DNA of 7,734 bases, from assembly GCA_937927875.1 (NCBI GenBank), contig CALEYV010000056.1, positions 1-7,734 of the forward strand, read 5' to 3'. Source of the stretch: an uncultured Actinomycetes bacterium (GTDB lineage Bacteria; Actinomycetota; Acidimicrobiia; IMCC26256; PALSA-555). The position numbers and the translations under genes were made by a program. The notes under the pieces are model-generated. The model saw only the letters and a program-made list of their open reading frames with translations, searched no databases and had not been told where the DNA came from. The first letter of the stretch is position 1. Every line of letters begins with the position of its first letter. Positions 1 through 7,584 of this stretch are shown here, one piece after another.

Positions 1-1122
1 CTCGGCATGATCGCCATCGCGTCGGCGCGGGACCTGGTCTCGATCTTCGTGGCCCTCGAGACCCTCACCATCCCCACCTTCGTGCTGGCCGGCTGGCGCA
101 AGCACGACACGAAGTCGAACGAGGCCGGCATCAAGTACTTCCTGATCGGCGTGCTGTCCTCGGCCGTGATGCTCTACGGCATGTCGCTGGTGTTCGGCCT
201 CGCCAACTCGACGGTGCTGGTCGACATCCACCGCTACGCGACCGGGAGCACGCCGGCGCTCTTCGCGGTCGGCGTGTTCCTGACCCTGGTCGGGTTCGCG
301 TTCAAGGTCAGCGCGGTCCCGTTCCACTTCTGGGCCCCGGACACCTACGAGGGCGCGCCGACCCCCGTCACCGCGTTCCTGTCGGTGGCGTCGAAGGCGG
401 GCGGCTTCGTGGCGCTGCTCACCATCGTGCGGTTCGGGTTCTTCCCGTCCGGCAACTCCTGGCAGCCCATCCTGTGGGTGCTGGCGGCGGCGTCGATGAC
501 GGTCGGGAACCTGGCCGCGCTCCGTCAGACCAACGTGGTGCGGATGCTCGCCTACTCGTCGGTCGCCCAGGGCGGGTTCATCCTGGTGCCGCTCGCGGTG
601 GCGGGCGACGTCCACGGCCAGAGCGCCTGGCAGGCGGTCGTCATCTACATCCTCATCTACGGGGCGATGAACCTCGGCGCCTTCGCGGCCGTCATGGCCG
701 CCGCCCGCCGCACCCGTTCGGCCGAGATCGCCAGCTTCGCGGGCCTGGGCCGCACCAGCCCCGCGGTGGCGGTGATGTTCACGCTGTTCCTGTTCTCGCT
801 GGCCGGTGTCCCGCCCCTGGCGGGCTGGTTCGCCAAGTTCGTCATGTTCCGGGCCGTGTTCGACGCCAACACCACCGCCGCGGTCGTCCTCGGCGTGATC
901 GCGGCCGTCAACTCGGTGATCGCGTTCTTCTACTACGCGGGGGTGGCGCGCCGGTTCTGGTTCGAGGCCCCCGCCGAGCCCGCCGCCGCGCCGACCAGAC
1001 CCACCCGTCTGCCGGTCGGCCTCGGCGCGGCCATGGCCCTCATGACGACGGTGATCCTCGTCATCGGCGTCTACCCGCAGTTCTTCGCCCGCCTCGGTGA
1101 GCTCGCCTTCCAGCGGGGCTGA
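1..1122 (+). CDS. nuoN: NADH-quinone oxidoreductase subunit N (NuoN), 5'-truncated by window edge
   Basis: Membrane proton-pumping subunit of respiratory complex I (NADH to quinone), one of the three antiporter-like subunits. The reading frame is open back to base 1. The first ATG in view (base 7) lies inside a conserved membrane region, so the true start is upstream; about 373 codons are visible against a usual family length near 480-500. Counting from the ATG at base 7, the conserved channel residues are present: Glu18 in ALETLTIP, Lys43 in GIKYF, Lys100 in FKVSAVPFHFW, Lys130 in SVASKAGG and Lys277 in LAGWFAKF. The hydrophobic helices and the APDTYEGAPTP loop are typical of NuoN. Equating these residues with the proton-path Glu and Lys residues of E. 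coli NuoN is from family knowledge. NuoN is normally the last gene of the nuo operon, so nuoM and nuoL are expected just upstream. A methyltransferase gene follows 37 bases downstream on the same strand. Confidence 0.96.
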   Translation, partial: LGMIAIASARDLVSIFVALETLTIPTFVLAGWRKHDTKSNEAGIKYFLIGVLSSAVMLYGMSLVFGLANSTVLVDIHRYATGSTPALFAVGVFLTLVGFAFKVSAVPFHFWAPDTYEGAPTPVTAFLSVASKAGGFVALLTIVRFGFFPSGNSWQPILWVLAAASMTVGNLAALRQTNVVRMLAYSSVAQGGFILVPLAVAGDVHGQSAWQAVVIYILIYGAMNLGAFAAVMAAARRTRSAEIASFAGLGRTSPAVAVMFTLFLFSLAGVPPLAGWFAKFVMFRAVFDANTTAAVVLGVIAAVNSVIAFFYYAGVARRFWFEAPAEPAAAPTRPTRLPVGLGAAMALMTTVILVIGVYPQFFARLGELAFQRG

Positions 1123-1159
1123 CCGCTCGGGTCGGCGCCGGGTCGCGTAGGGGCCGACC

Positions 1160-2323
1160 GTGCCCGACACCGGCGTCGCCTCGAAGCTCCGAGACGAGAT
1201 CCGCCGGGCCGGGCCGATCCCGTTCGCCGACTTCCAAGCCGCCGCGCTCGACGCCTTCTTCGCCCGCGGCGGCGGCGCGGGGCGGGCCGGGCGCGACTTC
1301 GTCACCAGCCCCGAGGTGGGACCGCTGTTCGGCGCCGTCCTGGCGCGCGCGCTCGACGAGACCTGGGTCCGCCTCGACCGGCCCGACCCGTTCGTCCTCG
1401 TCGACGCCGGCGGCGGGCGCGGCCGGCTCCTGGCGTCGGTCCTCGCCGCGCACCCGGCCTGCGCGCCGGCGCTGCGGGCCGTGCTCGTGGAGCGATCAGC
1501 CCGGCTCCGCGCCGACGCGCGCGAGGTCCTGGCCCTCGAGCCGCCCGACGCCGCCCTGGGGCCGTTCGCGCCGACGACCCACGACGAGCCGCCGGCCCCG
1601 GTCACCGGCGTCGGGCCGGTCGTCACCGCGCTTGACGACCTGCCCGACGTGCCGCTGACTGGCGTCGTCGTCGCCAACGAGCTGCTCGACAACCTCCCGG
1701 TGCGGATCGTGGAGCGCGCCCCCGACGGCTGGCGCGAGGTGCGGGTCGGCCTCGACGACAGCCGGTTCGTCGAGGTTCCCGTCGACGCGTCACCCGAGCT
1801 GGCCCACGACGCCGACGAGGTGGCCGGCGACGCGCCGGCGCCACCGGGCGACCGGCTGCCGGTGCCGGTCGGCGCGGCCGGGTGGCTGGAGCGGAGCGCG
1901 ACGACGCTGCGGCGCGGCGAGCTGTGGGTGATCGACTACGCCGACGAGACCGGCGGTCTGCTGGCGCGGGGCCCGACCGGACCGTCGGGCTGGCTGCGCA
2001 CGTACCGCGGGCACGGGCGCGGCAGCGATCCCCTCGACGACCCCGGCGGCCAGGACATCACCACCGACGTGCCGCTCACCTGGCTGCGCCGCGCCGCCGG
2101 CCGCACCGGGTACGAGGTGACGCTCGAGACGACGCAGGCCGAGTGGCTGCGCGGCCTCGGCCTCGACGAGCTCGTCGCCGAGGGACGGCGGCAGTGGGAG
2201 GCGCGCGCCCACGTCGGCGACCTCGCCGCCATCGCCGGCCGCAGCCGCACCGTCGAGGCGGCGGCGCTCACCGACCGGTCCGGGCTCGGTTTACACCGCG
2301 TCGTCGTGCTCGCCCGGCGCTGA
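1160..2323 (+). CDS. MidA/NDUFAF7-family SAM-dependent methyltransferase
   Basis: Class I SAM-dependent methyltransferase of the MidA family (DUF185, COG1565), 387 aa, a normal length. Visible motifs are GRDFVTSPEVGPLFG at residues 45-58, the SAM-binding glycine loop VDAGGGRGRL at 81-90, NELLDNLPV at 173-181, and the WLRTYRGH/DPGGQDITTDV block around 278-305, all typical of the family. The mitochondrial member NDUFAF7 methylates an arginine of complex I subunit NDUFS2 (bacterial NuoD) during assembly. Substrates of bacterial members are less certain. Its place 37 bases after nuoN on the same strand fits a complex I assembly role, but that is inference from position. The start is GTG at 1160: an in-frame TAG lies at 1148-1150, so no longer protein is possible. 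A weak GGGG Shine-Dalgarno (1150-1153) precedes it by 6 bases. The gene is probably co-transcribed with the nuo operon. Confidence 0.9.
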   Translation: MPDTGVASKLRDEIRRAGPIPFADFQAAALDAFFARGGGAGRAGRDFVTSPEVGPLFGAVLARALDETWVRLDRPDPFVLVDAGGGRGRLLASVLAAHPACAPALRAVLVERSARLRADAREVLALEPPDAALGPFAPTTHDEPPAPVTGVGPVVTALDDLPDVPLTGVVVANELLDNLPVRIVERAPDGWREVRVGLDDSRFVEVPVDASPELAHDADEVAGDAPAPPGDRLPVPVGAAGWLERSATTLRRGELWVIDYADETGGLLARGPTGPSGWLRTYRGHGRGSDPLDDPGGQDITTDVPLTWLRRAAGRTGYEVTLETTQAEWLRGLGLDELVAEGRRQWEARAHVGDLAAIAGRSRTVEAAALTDRSGLGLHRVVVLARR

Positions 2324-2365
2324 CGCGCGCGGCCCACCACCGGACCGGCGGCGAAGGCCCCGCGT

Positions 2366-2371
2366 TAGCCT
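2366..2371 (+). promoter_or_regulatory. Candidate -10 box (TAGCCT) for acs
   Basis: TAGCCT lies in the 72-base gap before acs and fits the actinobacterial TANNNT pattern. It would start transcription near 2378, leaving a leader of about 18 bases that includes the GGAGGA site. No clear -35 is seen. The same TA(T/G)C(G/C)T pattern precedes htpX and two tRNA genes in this window, which supports the call. Confidence 0.45.
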
Positions 2372-2384
2372 GCGAAGCCACCGC

Positions 2385-2390
2385 GGAGGA
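2385..2390 (+). promoter_or_regulatory. Ribosome binding site of acs (GGAGGA)
   Basis: A strong Shine-Dalgarno, GGAGGA, lies 5 bases before the ATG at 2396. It fixes the start of acs. Confidence 0.8.
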
Positions 2391-2395
2391 CGCGC

Positions 2396-4362
<1,967 letters not shown>

Positions 4363-4366
<4 letters not shown>

Positions 4367-4851
4367 TCGACCCGCCGGGGCACTGGACCTGGCGAGACGG
4401 GCCCGTCCCGCCGGGACCGGCGGCGGTCATCGACCTCGACGGCGTCCTCTCCGACGCGGCCAGCCGCCAGCACTACCTCGAGGCGCCGGTGCGCGACTGG
4501 CGCGCCTTCTTCGACGCCTGCGGCGACGACCCGGTGATCGAGGAGGTGCGGGTCCTGCTCGAGCTGCTCGACCGCGACCTGCGCATCGTCCTGCTCACCG
4601 CCCGGCCGGGCCGGGTCCACGAGTTCACCGAGGCCTGGCTGCGCCGGTACGGGATCCGCTGGGACCTGCTCGTCATGCGCGGCTACGGCGACTACGAGCT
4701 CTCGCGCGAGTTCAAGCAGGCCGCGGTCGAGGACCTGCGCCGGCAGGGCTTCGAACTCCGGCTGGCCATCGAGGACGACCGCCGCAACGTGGCCATGTTC
4801 CGGGCCGAGGGGATCCCCTGCCTCTACCTCCACTCCGGCTACTACGACTGA
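4363..4851 (+). CDS. HAD-superfamily phosphatase, PNKP 3'-phosphatase-like, stand-alone
   Basis: A 162-aa haloacid dehalogenase-fold phosphatase. Motif I is IDLDGVLSD (residues 23-31, nucleophile Asp24 and acid/base Asp26), motif II is LLTARP (Thr79), a Lys is at 118 in REFKQAA, and motif III is LAIEDDRRNV (134-143, acidic Glu137/Asp138/Asp139). The C-terminal pattern LAIEDDRRNVAMFR then GIPCLYLHSG resembles the 3'-phosphatase half of T4 polynucleotide kinase, but no kinase P-loop is present. The real substrate is unknown; nucleic-acid 3'-phosphate ends are one option, a small phospho-metabolite another. The start is GTG at 4363, sharing GTGA with the acs stop, a 4-base overlap suited to translational coupling. 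No other ATG, GTG or TTG occurs in frame before motif I, which decides this start. The gene lies beyond acs on the same strand and probably shares its transcript. Confidence 0.82.
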
Positions 4852-4876
4852 CGGCCAGGAACGCGCCGGCCGTCGG
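4848..4876 (+). terminator. Candidate GC-rich hairpin ending the acs-phosphatase transcript
   Basis: The arms 4848-4856 and 4868-4876 form a 9-bp stem with one G-U pair and an 11-base loop. The phosphatase stop codon lies in the left arm. No U-tract follows, so it is at best an actinobacterial U-less terminator. The candidate htpX -10 begins at the next base. Confidence 0.3.
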
Positions 4877-4882
4877 TAGCGT
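4877..4882 (+). promoter_or_regulatory. Candidate -10 box (TAGCGT) for htpX
   Basis: TAGCGT fits the TANNNT -10 pattern and would start transcription near 4889, giving a leader of about 38 bases. That leader contains the hairpin at 4895-4913 and the AAGAGG ribosome binding site. No convincing -35 is visible. Confidence 0.4.
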
Positions 4883-4894
4883 TGCCACTGACGA

Positions 4895-4913
4895 GGGTCG
4901 CAACCAGCGACCC
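4895..4913 (+). promoter_or_regulatory. Perfect inverted repeat / hairpin in the htpX leader
   Basis: GGGTCGC (4895-4901) and GCGACCC (4907-4913) pair perfectly around the 5-base loop AACCA. The hairpin ends one base before the htpX Shine-Dalgarno (AAGAGG, 4915-4920). As DNA it could be an operator just downstream of the predicted start of transcription; as RNA it could hinder ribosome access. No known regulator site is recognised. Confidence 0.5.
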
Positions 4914-4926
4914 CAAGAGGTGCGAC

Positions 4927-5778
4927 ATGGTTCGGAACACGTTGAAGACCACGGCCCTGCTGGCGGCGCTCGGCGCCCTCTTCATGGGCGTCGGCGCCAT
5001 CCTCGGCGGGACCGGGGGCCTCGCCATCGGGCTCGTCATCGGCCTCGCCTTCGCCGGCGGCTCCTACTGGTTCAGCGACACCCTCGCCATCAAGGCCGCC
5101 CGCGCCCAGCCGGTGACCCGCGAGGAGGTGCCCCAGCTCTACGACATCGTGGAGGACCTCACCCGTCGGGCCGGCATGCCGATGCCCCGCCTCTACGTCT
5201 CGCCCGAGCGCCAGCCCAACGCCTTCGCCACCGGCCGCAACGAGCACCACGCCGCCGTCTGCTGCACCCAGGGCATCCTCCAGGTCCTCGACGAGGACGA
5301 GCTGCGAGGGGTGCTCGCCCACGAGCTCTCCCACGTCCGCAACCACGACATCCTCGTGAGCTCGGTGGCGGCCGCGGTCGCGCTCGCCATCATGTTCACG
5401 GCCCGCATCGCCGCCTTCGGCGCCATCTTCGGCGGTGGCGGCGGGCGCGACGGGGAGGGCAACGTCTTCGGCCTCCTCGCCATGCTGATCCTCGCCCCCA
5501 TCGCGGCGATGTTCGTGCAGATGGCGCTCTCGCGGTCCCGTGAGTACGGGGCCGACGCCAGCGGCGCGCACCTGCTCCACGACGGCGAGCCGCTGGCCCG
5601 GGCATTGGAGAAGATCGAGGCCTACGCCAAGCAGGTCCCGATGAACGTGAACCCGGCCGAGGCGACCGCCTACATCATCAACCCGTTGACCGGGCGGCGG
5701 GTCAGCTTCTCGGGCCTGTTCTCGACCCACCCGCCGACGGCGGACCGCATCGCCCGCCTGCGCGGGCACGCCTGGTAG
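4927..5778 (+). CDS. htpX: Membrane zinc metalloprotease HtpX (M48 family)
   Basis: Integral membrane metalloprotease that degrades misfolded or damaged membrane proteins, usually alongside FtsH. It is 283 aa, the usual length. Two N-terminal hydrophobic segments (about residues 8-28 and 31-48) are followed by a soluble portion with RQPNAFATG (95-103), the zinc motif HELSH (132-136, His132, Glu133, His136), two more hydrophobic segments (about 144-168 and 178-200), the third ligand Glu206 in SREYGAD, and FSTHPP (265-270) near the C-terminus. All of these are hallmarks of HtpX. ATG 4927 was chosen over the in-frame ATG at 4882 because AAGAGG lies 6 bases before it, the membrane segment begins right after it as in homologues, and 4882 falls at the edge of the putative -10. 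The leader hairpin may regulate it. It converges on yajQ with 7 bases between. Confidence 0.95.
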   Translation: MVRNTLKTTALLAALGALFMGVGAILGGTGGLAIGLVIGLAFAGGSYWFSDTLAIKAARAQPVTREEVPQLYDIVEDLTRRAGMPMPRLYVSPERQPNAFATGRNEHHAAVCCTQGILQVLDEDELRGVLAHELSHVRNHDILVSSVAAAVALAIMFTARIAAFGAIFGGGGGRDGEGNVFGLLAMLILAPIAAMFVQMALSRSREYGADASGAHLLHDGEPLARALEKIEAYAKQVPMNVNPAEATAYIINPLTGRRVSFSGLFSTHPPTADRIARLRGHAW

Positions 5779-5785
5779 TCCTCGA

Positions 5786-6274
5786 TCAGTCCCGCTGGTT
5801 GGTGAACTGCAGCGGGATCCCGAAGTCGTGCTCGCGCAGGGCCTGGATCGCGGCCTGCAGGTCGTCGCGCTTCTTCGAGCTCACGCGTAGCTGATCGCCC
5901 TGGGCCTGGTGCGACAGGCCCTTGATGTTGAGGCCCTTCAGGAACTTGCCGATCTCGCGGCCCTTGTCGGCGTTGATCCCGACGCTCAGGCTCACGACCT
6001 GACGGACCGTTCCCTTCGCCGCCTCTTCCACCTTCCCGTACGAGAGCGCCTTCAGCGACACCTTGCGGCGCACCAGCTTCTCCTCCAGCACCTGGGTCAG
6101 CGCGTGCAGGCGCTGGTCGCTCTCGGTGTGCAGCTCGATGGCCTCGCCGCTCAGCGCGACCGAGGAGTCGGTGCCCTTGAAGTCGAAGCGGGTCGAGATC
6201 TCGCGCGCGGCCTGATCCACGGCGTTGCGGACCTCCTGCATGTCGACCTGCGACACCACGTCGAACGTCGGCAT
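5786..6274 (-). CDS. yajQ: YajQ-family nucleotide-binding protein
   Basis: A 162-aa member of the YajQ/DUF520 family (family length about 160). It starts MPTFDVVSQVDMQEVRNAVD, has FDFKGT at residues 30-35, QAQGDQLRVSSKKRDDLQ at 123-140, and ends with DFGIPLQFTNQRD, closely following E. coli YajQ. The Xanthomonas homologue binds cyclic di-GMP and partners a transcription factor, and others bind nucleotides or RNA; the role here is unknown. The reading frame stays open far upstream (to 6979), but that extension runs across the tRNA gene and antisense to the HD gene. ATG at 6274 has the ribosome binding site AGGGGGAA (6277-6284) and matches the family N-terminus. A candidate -10 (TACGAT) overlaps that of the divergent tRNA-Tyr. 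No terminator is evident in the 7 bases separating it from htpX, so the two 3' ends probably overlap. Confidence 0.95.
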   Translation of the reverse strand: MPTFDVVSQVDMQEVRNAVDQAAREISTRFDFKGTDSSVALSGEAIELHTESDQRLHALTQVLEEKLVRRKVSLKALSYGKVEEAAKGTVRQVVSLSVGINADKGREIGKFLKGLNIKGLSHQAQGDQLRVSSKKRDDLQAAIQALREHDFGIPLQFTNQRD

Positions 6275-6276
6275 CG

Positions 6277-6284
6277 TTCCCCCT
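6277..6284 (-). promoter_or_regulatory. Ribosome binding site of yajQ (AGGGGGAA)
   Basis: On the minus strand AGGGGGAA lies 2 bases before the ATG at 6274, with its GGGGG core about 4 bases away. It supports this start over the long open extension upstream. Confidence 0.65.
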
Positions 6285-6306
6285 GAGTACCGGAATCGGC
6301 GCCTGA

Positions 6307-6312
6307 TATCGT
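6307..6312 (+). promoter_or_regulatory. Candidate -10 box (TATCGT) for tRNA-Tyr
   Basis: TATCGT ends 10 bases before the tRNA, giving a predicted leader of about 3 bases. The tRNA-Thr gene has the same arrangement (TATCCT ending 11 bases before it). No -35 is recognised. Confidence 0.55.
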
Positions 6313-6313
6313 A
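6308..6313 (-). promoter_or_regulatory. Candidate -10 box (TACGAT) for yajQ
   Basis: The minus strand reads TACGAT, a good TANNAT match. Transcription would start near 6301, leaving a leader of about 27 bases with the ribosome binding site. It shares 5 bases with the tRNA-Tyr -10 on the other strand. Confidence 0.45.
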
Positions 6314-6321
6314 CGCGGCCT

Positions 6322-6402
6322 GGGTCGGTGCCCGAGTGGCCAAAGGGAACGGTCTGTAAAACCGTCGCGAAAGCTTCGCTGGTTCGAACCCAGCCCGGCC
6401 CA
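6322..6402 (+). tRNA. tRNA-Tyr (anticodon GUA)
   Basis: A type II tRNA of 81 bases. The acceptor stem GGGTCGG pairs with CCGGCCC (6395-6401) with one U-G pair. The D arm CCCGAGTGGCCAAAGGG is typical of tRNA-Tyr. Anticodon stem ACGGT/ACCGT (6349-6353, 6361-6365) closes the loop CTGTAAA with GTA at 6356-6358. The extra arm (6366-6377) has a 3-bp stem GAA/TTC, and the T arm is GCTGG-TTCGAAC-CCAGC. The discriminator is A6402. CCA is not encoded (CTC follows), so it must be added after transcription. The gene is divergent from yajQ and converges on the HD gene. Confidence 0.96.
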
Positions 6403-6411
6403 CTCGGACGA

Positions 6412-6435
6412 CCGGGCGAGACCCGGAGCCGCCCG
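6412..6435. terminator. Candidate hairpin between convergent tRNA-Tyr and HD-protein genes
   Basis: The 33-base gap holds two mutually exclusive stems: CCGGG/CCCGG (6412-6416 with 6422-6426, 5-base loop) and CGGGCG/CGCCCG (6413-6418 with 6430-6435, 11-base loop). Both are symmetric enough to work from either strand. No U-tract follows, so the call rests on position and GC-rich pairing only. Confidence 0.3.
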
Positions 6436-7041
6436 TCAGCCCCGGTCGATCTCGACCACCAGCTCGTCGACCACCCGCCCCAGCTCGCGCGTGAGCACGG
6501 AATCGTGGCGCTCGCGCAGCACCCGAGCCACCTCGGTGTAGTACCAGCGCTGATCGGCGACGCCGGCGTTGAAGCGGTCCCACACCGCCGGGCCGTGGTC
6601 GCGCAGGTCGGTGAGGATCGACCGGGCGTTGTGCAGCTTGTCCGCTGTCGTGACCCGCCACGCCCCGTCGGGCAGGTCGGCTGACTCGAGCTTCTCCAGG
6701 TAGGCCCGCTTGCGGTCGCGCCAGTCCTTCCCGTCCCGGGTCCCGCCCCGCACCTCCGAGCAGGCGACCACGATCTCGGCCACCGGCGCGCCGAAGCGGG
6801 CCCGGATCTCGGCCTCGCGCACCTGACAGTCCTCGATGGCGTCGTGCAGCACCCCCGCGATCGCGTCCTCCTCGGTGCCGCCGCCCTCGAGGACGAGCGA
6901 CGCCACCGCCAGCAGGTGCGACACGTACGCGATCTGTGTCCCCTTGCGGGCCTGGTCGGCGTGCAGGTGCGACGCCCACCGCACCGCCTCCGTGAACCGG
7001 CCCGTCAGCACCGCGGTCGGCAGGTCAGCCCGATCCGTCAT
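6436..7041 (-). CDS. HD-domain protein, small alarmone hydrolase-like ((p)ppGpp hydrolase/Mesh1-type)
   Basis: A 201-aa protein consisting of one HD hydrolase domain like the hydrolase half of RelA/SpoT and stand-alone Mesh1-type enzymes, with no synthetase domain. The expected metal and substrate residues are present: Arg32 in ARKGT, His42 in YVSHLLAVA, His66-Asp67 and Glu70-Asp71 in LHDAIED, and Asp134 and Asn138 in TADKLHN; a late WYYTEVARVL segment (166-175) matches the family's C-terminal helix. If active it would remove the 3'-diphosphate of (p)ppGpp with Mn2+; metazoan Mesh1 also acts on NADPH, so substrate is uncertain. The start ATG 7041 follows a perfect TAAGGAGG whose TAA is the stop codon of the upstream GNAT gene, 9 bases between the coding regions, so the two are almost certainly co-transcribed and coupled. 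It ends 33 bases from the convergent tRNA-Tyr. Confidence 0.85.
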   Translation of the reverse strand: MTDRADLPTAVLTGRFTEAVRWASHLHADQARKGTQIAYVSHLLAVASLVLEGGGTEEDAIAGVLHDAIEDCQVREAEIRARFGAPVAEIVVACSEVRGGTRDGKDWRDRKRAYLEKLESADLPDGAWRVTTADKLHNARSILTDLRDHGPAVWDRFNAGVADQRWYYTEVARVLRERHDSVLTRELGRVVDELVVEIDRG

Positions 7042-7045
7042 CTCG

Positions 7046-7053
7046 CCTCCTTA
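7046..7053 (-). promoter_or_regulatory. Ribosome binding site TAAGGAGG overlapping the GNAT stop codon
   Basis: On the minus strand TAAGGAGG matches the full anti-Shine-Dalgarno sequence and lies 4 bases before ATG 7041. Its first three bases are the GNAT stop codon TAA, so a ribosome terminating there sits on the next gene's binding site. Confidence 0.85.
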
Positions 7054-7545
7054 CAGCATCCGCTGCATGAGCACCACGTCGAGCCACCGGCTCAGCTTCC
7101 GGCCGACCTCCCGCTCCGTGCCCGCGTACTCGAACCCGCACCGGTCGTGCAGCGCGATCGAGGCCGCATGCCCGCCGACGATCCGGGCGATCACGCTGTG
7201 GAACCCGTGCTCCCGCGCCCGGTCGACGAGGTCCTCGAGCAGCCGGCGACCGAGCCCCTGGCCGCGGTGCTCCCGGTGCACGTACACCGAGTCCTCGACC
7301 GTCGGCGCGTAGGCCGGTCGCGACCGGTACGGCGACAGCGAGCCGAAGCCGAGGACGACCCCGTCCTCGTCGACCGCCACCACCGCCGCGTGGGCGCCCT
7401 GATGCGCGGCCACCCACGCCAGCTGCTCCTCGAGGGTGCGCTCGACCATGTCGAACGTCACCGTCGAGTCCGCCACCTCGCGGTTGTAGATGGCGCGCGT
7501 CGCGTCCGCATCCCGTGCCTCGACCAGGCGGACCGTAACTCCCAT
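7051..7545 (-). CDS. GNAT N-acetyltransferase, phosphinothricin/L-amino-acid acetyltransferase (PAT/YncA) type
   Basis: A 164-aa acetyltransferase that would move an acetyl group from acetyl-CoA to an amino group. It shows the PAT/YncA order: N-terminal VRLVEARDADATRAIYNREV (5-24), LGFGSLSPYRSRPAYAPTVEDSVYV (65-89), acetyl-CoA loop RGQGLG (94-99), GGHAASIALHDRCGF (124-138) and VGRKLSRWLDVVLMQ (147-161). Family members acetylate phosphinothricin, methionine sulfoximine/sulfone or similar amino acids; the physiological substrate is not decided by sequence. The family motifs do not suggest the protein acetyltransferase that controls Acs. No Shine-Dalgarno precedes ATG 7545 and no in-frame ATG, GTG or TTG lies just upstream. 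A -10-like TACGTT would start transcription about 2 bases before the ATG, so the message may be leaderless, which is common in actinobacteria. It is first in a two-gene unit with the HD protein and divergent from tRNA-Thr. Confidence 0.9.
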   Translation of the reverse strand: MGVTVRLVEARDADATRAIYNREVADSTVTFDMVERTLEEQLAWVAAHQGAHAAVVAVDEDGVVLGFGSLSPYRSRPAYAPTVEDSVYVHREHRGQGLGRRLLEDLVDRAREHGFHSVIARIVGGHAASIALHDRCGFEYAGTEREVGRKLSRWLDVVLMQRML

Positions 7546-7553
7546 CGAGGCGC

Positions 7554-7559
7554 AACGTA
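7554..7559 (-). promoter_or_regulatory. Candidate -10 box (TACGTT) for the GNAT-HD unit
   Basis: The minus strand reads TACGTT, a TANNNT match. It places the start of transcription near 7547, about 2 bases before the GNAT ATG, consistent with a leaderless message. It is 9 bases from the tRNA-Thr -10 on the other strand. Confidence 0.35.
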
Positions 7560-7568
7560 CCCGGTTGC

Positions 7569-7574
7569 TATCCT
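7569..7574 (+). promoter_or_regulatory. Candidate -10 box (TATCCT) for the tRNA-Thr/tRNA-Met unit
   Basis: TATCCT ends 11 bases before tRNA-Thr, predicting a leader of about 4 bases. This spacing nearly equals that of the tRNA-Tyr promoter. No clear -35 is present. Confidence 0.55.
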
Positions 7575-7584
7575 CGACGGCTGC

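Noticed and set aside
4882..4926. Earlier in-frame ATG for htpX
   Set aside because: It has no ribosome site, overlaps the edge of the candidate -10, and adds residues not typical of HtpX.
6275..6979. Upstream extension of the yajQ frame to 397 codons
   Set aside because: It would read through the tRNA-Tyr gene and across the HD gene. The family N-terminus and a ribosome site are at 6274.
7051..7545. GNAT as the Pat-type protein acetyltransferase regulating Acs Lys611
   Set aside because: Its motifs match the small-molecule PAT/YncA group, and it is not linked to acs in an operon.
6436..7545. GNAT-HD pair as a toxin-antitoxin system
   Set aside because: The GNAT has metabolic PAT motifs and there is no DNA-binding antitoxin partner. 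The HD protein looks like an enzyme rather than an antitoxin.
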